From Arthonia radiata (Eukaryota; Ascomycota; Arthoniomycetes; Arthoniales; Arthoniaceae), in NCBI GenBank assembly GCA_002989075.1, contig PSQN01000002.1, positions 1,008,097-1,072,096 of the forward strand: a stretch of DNA of 64,000 nt. Direction: 5' to 3'. Below the pieces are notes generated by a model. It searched no databases, was not told the origin of the DNA, and saw only the letters and a list, made by a program, of their open reading frames with translations. The translations under genes were made by a program, and so were the position numbers. Below, in pieces: positions 62,838 to 64,000 of the stretch; the first letter of the stretch is position 1, and every line of letters begins with the position of its first letter.

Positions 62838-64000
62838 ATGACTGAGGAAGAAGCGAGGAAGCTACCCGAAGCACCTAGGACGCTAAAGCCGTGGCACCTC
62901 AACGCGCTGATCCTGGGGTAAAATTGAAAACAGACAGGGAGCTGGCGCTGCCCTGGATATATCTGACGGTTACCCAGTTTATGCGTCAGCCTCCTCCTCT
63001 CGACGCTAGAGACCACCATCGTCAGTACGGCGCTAGTTACAATCACTAATGAGCTCAATGGCTTCTCTCAGGGAGATTGGATCGTCACTTCCTATCTCCT
63101 TACCTACACGGGTAGGTACCCACAACCTCATACCACGCCAACAACCCTACAGACAGCTAGATGAGTGCAAAGGCATCCTCACCGCATTCGCTAAGTTTAG
63201 CGACATCTTCGGTCAGAAGGTTCTCATGCTCCTCGCTGTTTCGATTTTCATGCTTTTCTCCATCCTCTACGGTGTCAGCAACTCGATCACAAGCCTATAT
63301 AACCGGCTGCAATACAATCTTTGCTGATCTGCGCTGACTTTAATGGACACAGCATCATCCTACGTGCCTTCCAAAGCTTGAGTGGATCGGGAATATACTC
63401 CATGTTCATGGTAATCATCTCTAAAGTGGTACCACGTCCAGGACTCGGCAAGTTCATGGCCATAGTGCCCTCCGTATTTGCTCTTGCCAGTGTTTTGGGG
63501 CCAGTTCTGGGTGGTATCATCACCTCATCCTGCCTTCTTACCGCTAGCGGCAAGCTTCTTGTTGGTGTTTGTGCTGGAAGAAACCGGAGCAGAAAGGTAC
63601 TCGTGGAAAAGCGCAGGTATCATTGTCAGCCTGGTTTGCACTGTACTATGCTGGATCATACTACCATTCTGGGAGCATTATGTCGACACCAAGCTGTCCA
63701 CTCAGGAGCCAATATTTCCAGTGCGACTGCTCAAAGATCGTCTATATTCGGGCGCGATGCTCGTCAGCTTCTTCACTGGCTTCCCATCCATGGTCGTTGT
63801 GGTAAACCTGCCTCAACGTTTCCAAGCGGTCAACGACAAGTCACCGTTGCTGGCCGGTGTCTACCTACGGCCTCTTCTACTAGGCTCACTTTTTGCGAGC
63901 GGGGCCAGTGGATATCTCTGCTCAAAGCTAAACATCCCACCGCTCTACCTCATTCTCCTTGGTTCTGTCTTTCAGCTGGTCGGCGTTTGTCTTAATGGGC
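62838..64000 (+). pseudogene. DHA2-type MFS transporter, degenerate, cut by the window end
   Basis: Pieces: 62838-62917, 62978-63111, 63173-63296, 63353-63530 and, in a shifted frame, 63535-64000. TMS1 carries LSTLETTIVSTAL, then FSQGDWIVTSYLLTYTG, a motif-A-like loop KFSDIFGQK, AFQSLSGSGIYSM and motif C as LGPVLGGII, all typical of fungal 14-TMS drug:H+ antiporters in the plasma membrane. After GGIITSS the frame changes directly to FLPLAASFLLVFVLEETG; the segment WRWVF-LN...FDxxG and about 50 residues expected there are missing. The third intron (63297-63352) has a proper branch and acceptor, but its donor reads AT instead of GT (ATATAACC). The first in-frame ATG (62838) leaves a short N-terminus. 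The gene is therefore likely dead or strongly altered; the rest lies beyond the window. Confidence 0.8.
63297..63352 (+). other. MFS intron with a lost 5' splice site
   Basis: Phase and homology (ITSL joined to IILRAFQ) place the donor exactly at ATATAACC. A TpG-to-TpA change from GTATAACC, the RIP direction, would explain it. Reading through gives a stop at 63325-63327. Confidence 0.6.

Noticed and set aside
63297-63352. U12-type AT-AC intron in the MFS gene
   Set aside because: The intron ends in AG and lacks the U12 donor (ATATCCTT) and branch consensus; a mutated GT donor is simpler.

Overview
The window comes from a filamentous ascomycete (Pezizomycotina). A Dothideomycete is my guess, by inference only. 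The evidence is short 55-110 nt spliceosomal introns with CTAAC/CTGAC branch sites, fungal gene families (a GPI-type secreted protein, a pepsin-like membrane protein, a DHA2 drug transporter), and a large AT-rich block whose copies differ almost only by C-to-T and G-to-A changes that create TpA. That is the mark of repeat-induced point mutation (RIP).

Layout. 1-8912 is ordinary host DNA with two genes on the + strand. The first (938-5622, six exons, 1446 aa) encodes a signal-peptide-bearing, Ser/Thr- and Pro-rich protein with a minisatellite-coded PTDPKG tract, six copies of a ~47-residue repeat and a hydrophobic C-terminus like a GPI signal. The second (6850-8591, two exons, 544 aa) is a pepsin-fold membrane protein that has lost at least one catalytic Asp. 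62303-64000 is host DNA again and holds the start of a broken DHA2-type MFS transporter gene that runs off the window.

The middle (8913-62302) is one stack of transposons nested inside each other. I could resolve it completely because every element keeps its two ends and its target-site duplication. The oldest layer is a DNA transposon remnant with perfect 36-bp inverted repeats next to TA (8913-8948 and 62267-62302). Into it went a small, probably non-autonomous copia-like LTR element H (8952-61959). Into H went a Ty3/gypsy chromovirus G3 (10066-60989, minus). Into G3 went gypsy element B1 (12798-20809, minus), a solo LTR D (22422-22892), chromovirus F (23402-36031, minus) and chromovirus G2 (38228-60828, plus). 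F was hit by copia element I (30500-35905, plus). G2 was hit by gypsy element B2 (38938-54245, minus), which was hit by chromovirus G1 (39776-47065, plus). Once insertions are subtracted the lengths agree within families: chromoviruses 7.19-7.29 kb, B elements 8.01 kb. This supports the parse. All copies are heavily decayed fossils.

The most notable observations are the fully dated nest, the RIP boundary that falls inside H and leaves its left LTR nearly unmutated, exchange of U3 regions among LTRs of one chromovirus family, antisense open frames in the 3' regions of two families, the repeat architecture of the secreted protein, and the decayed transporter next to the RIP block, whose lost splice donor is of RIP type.
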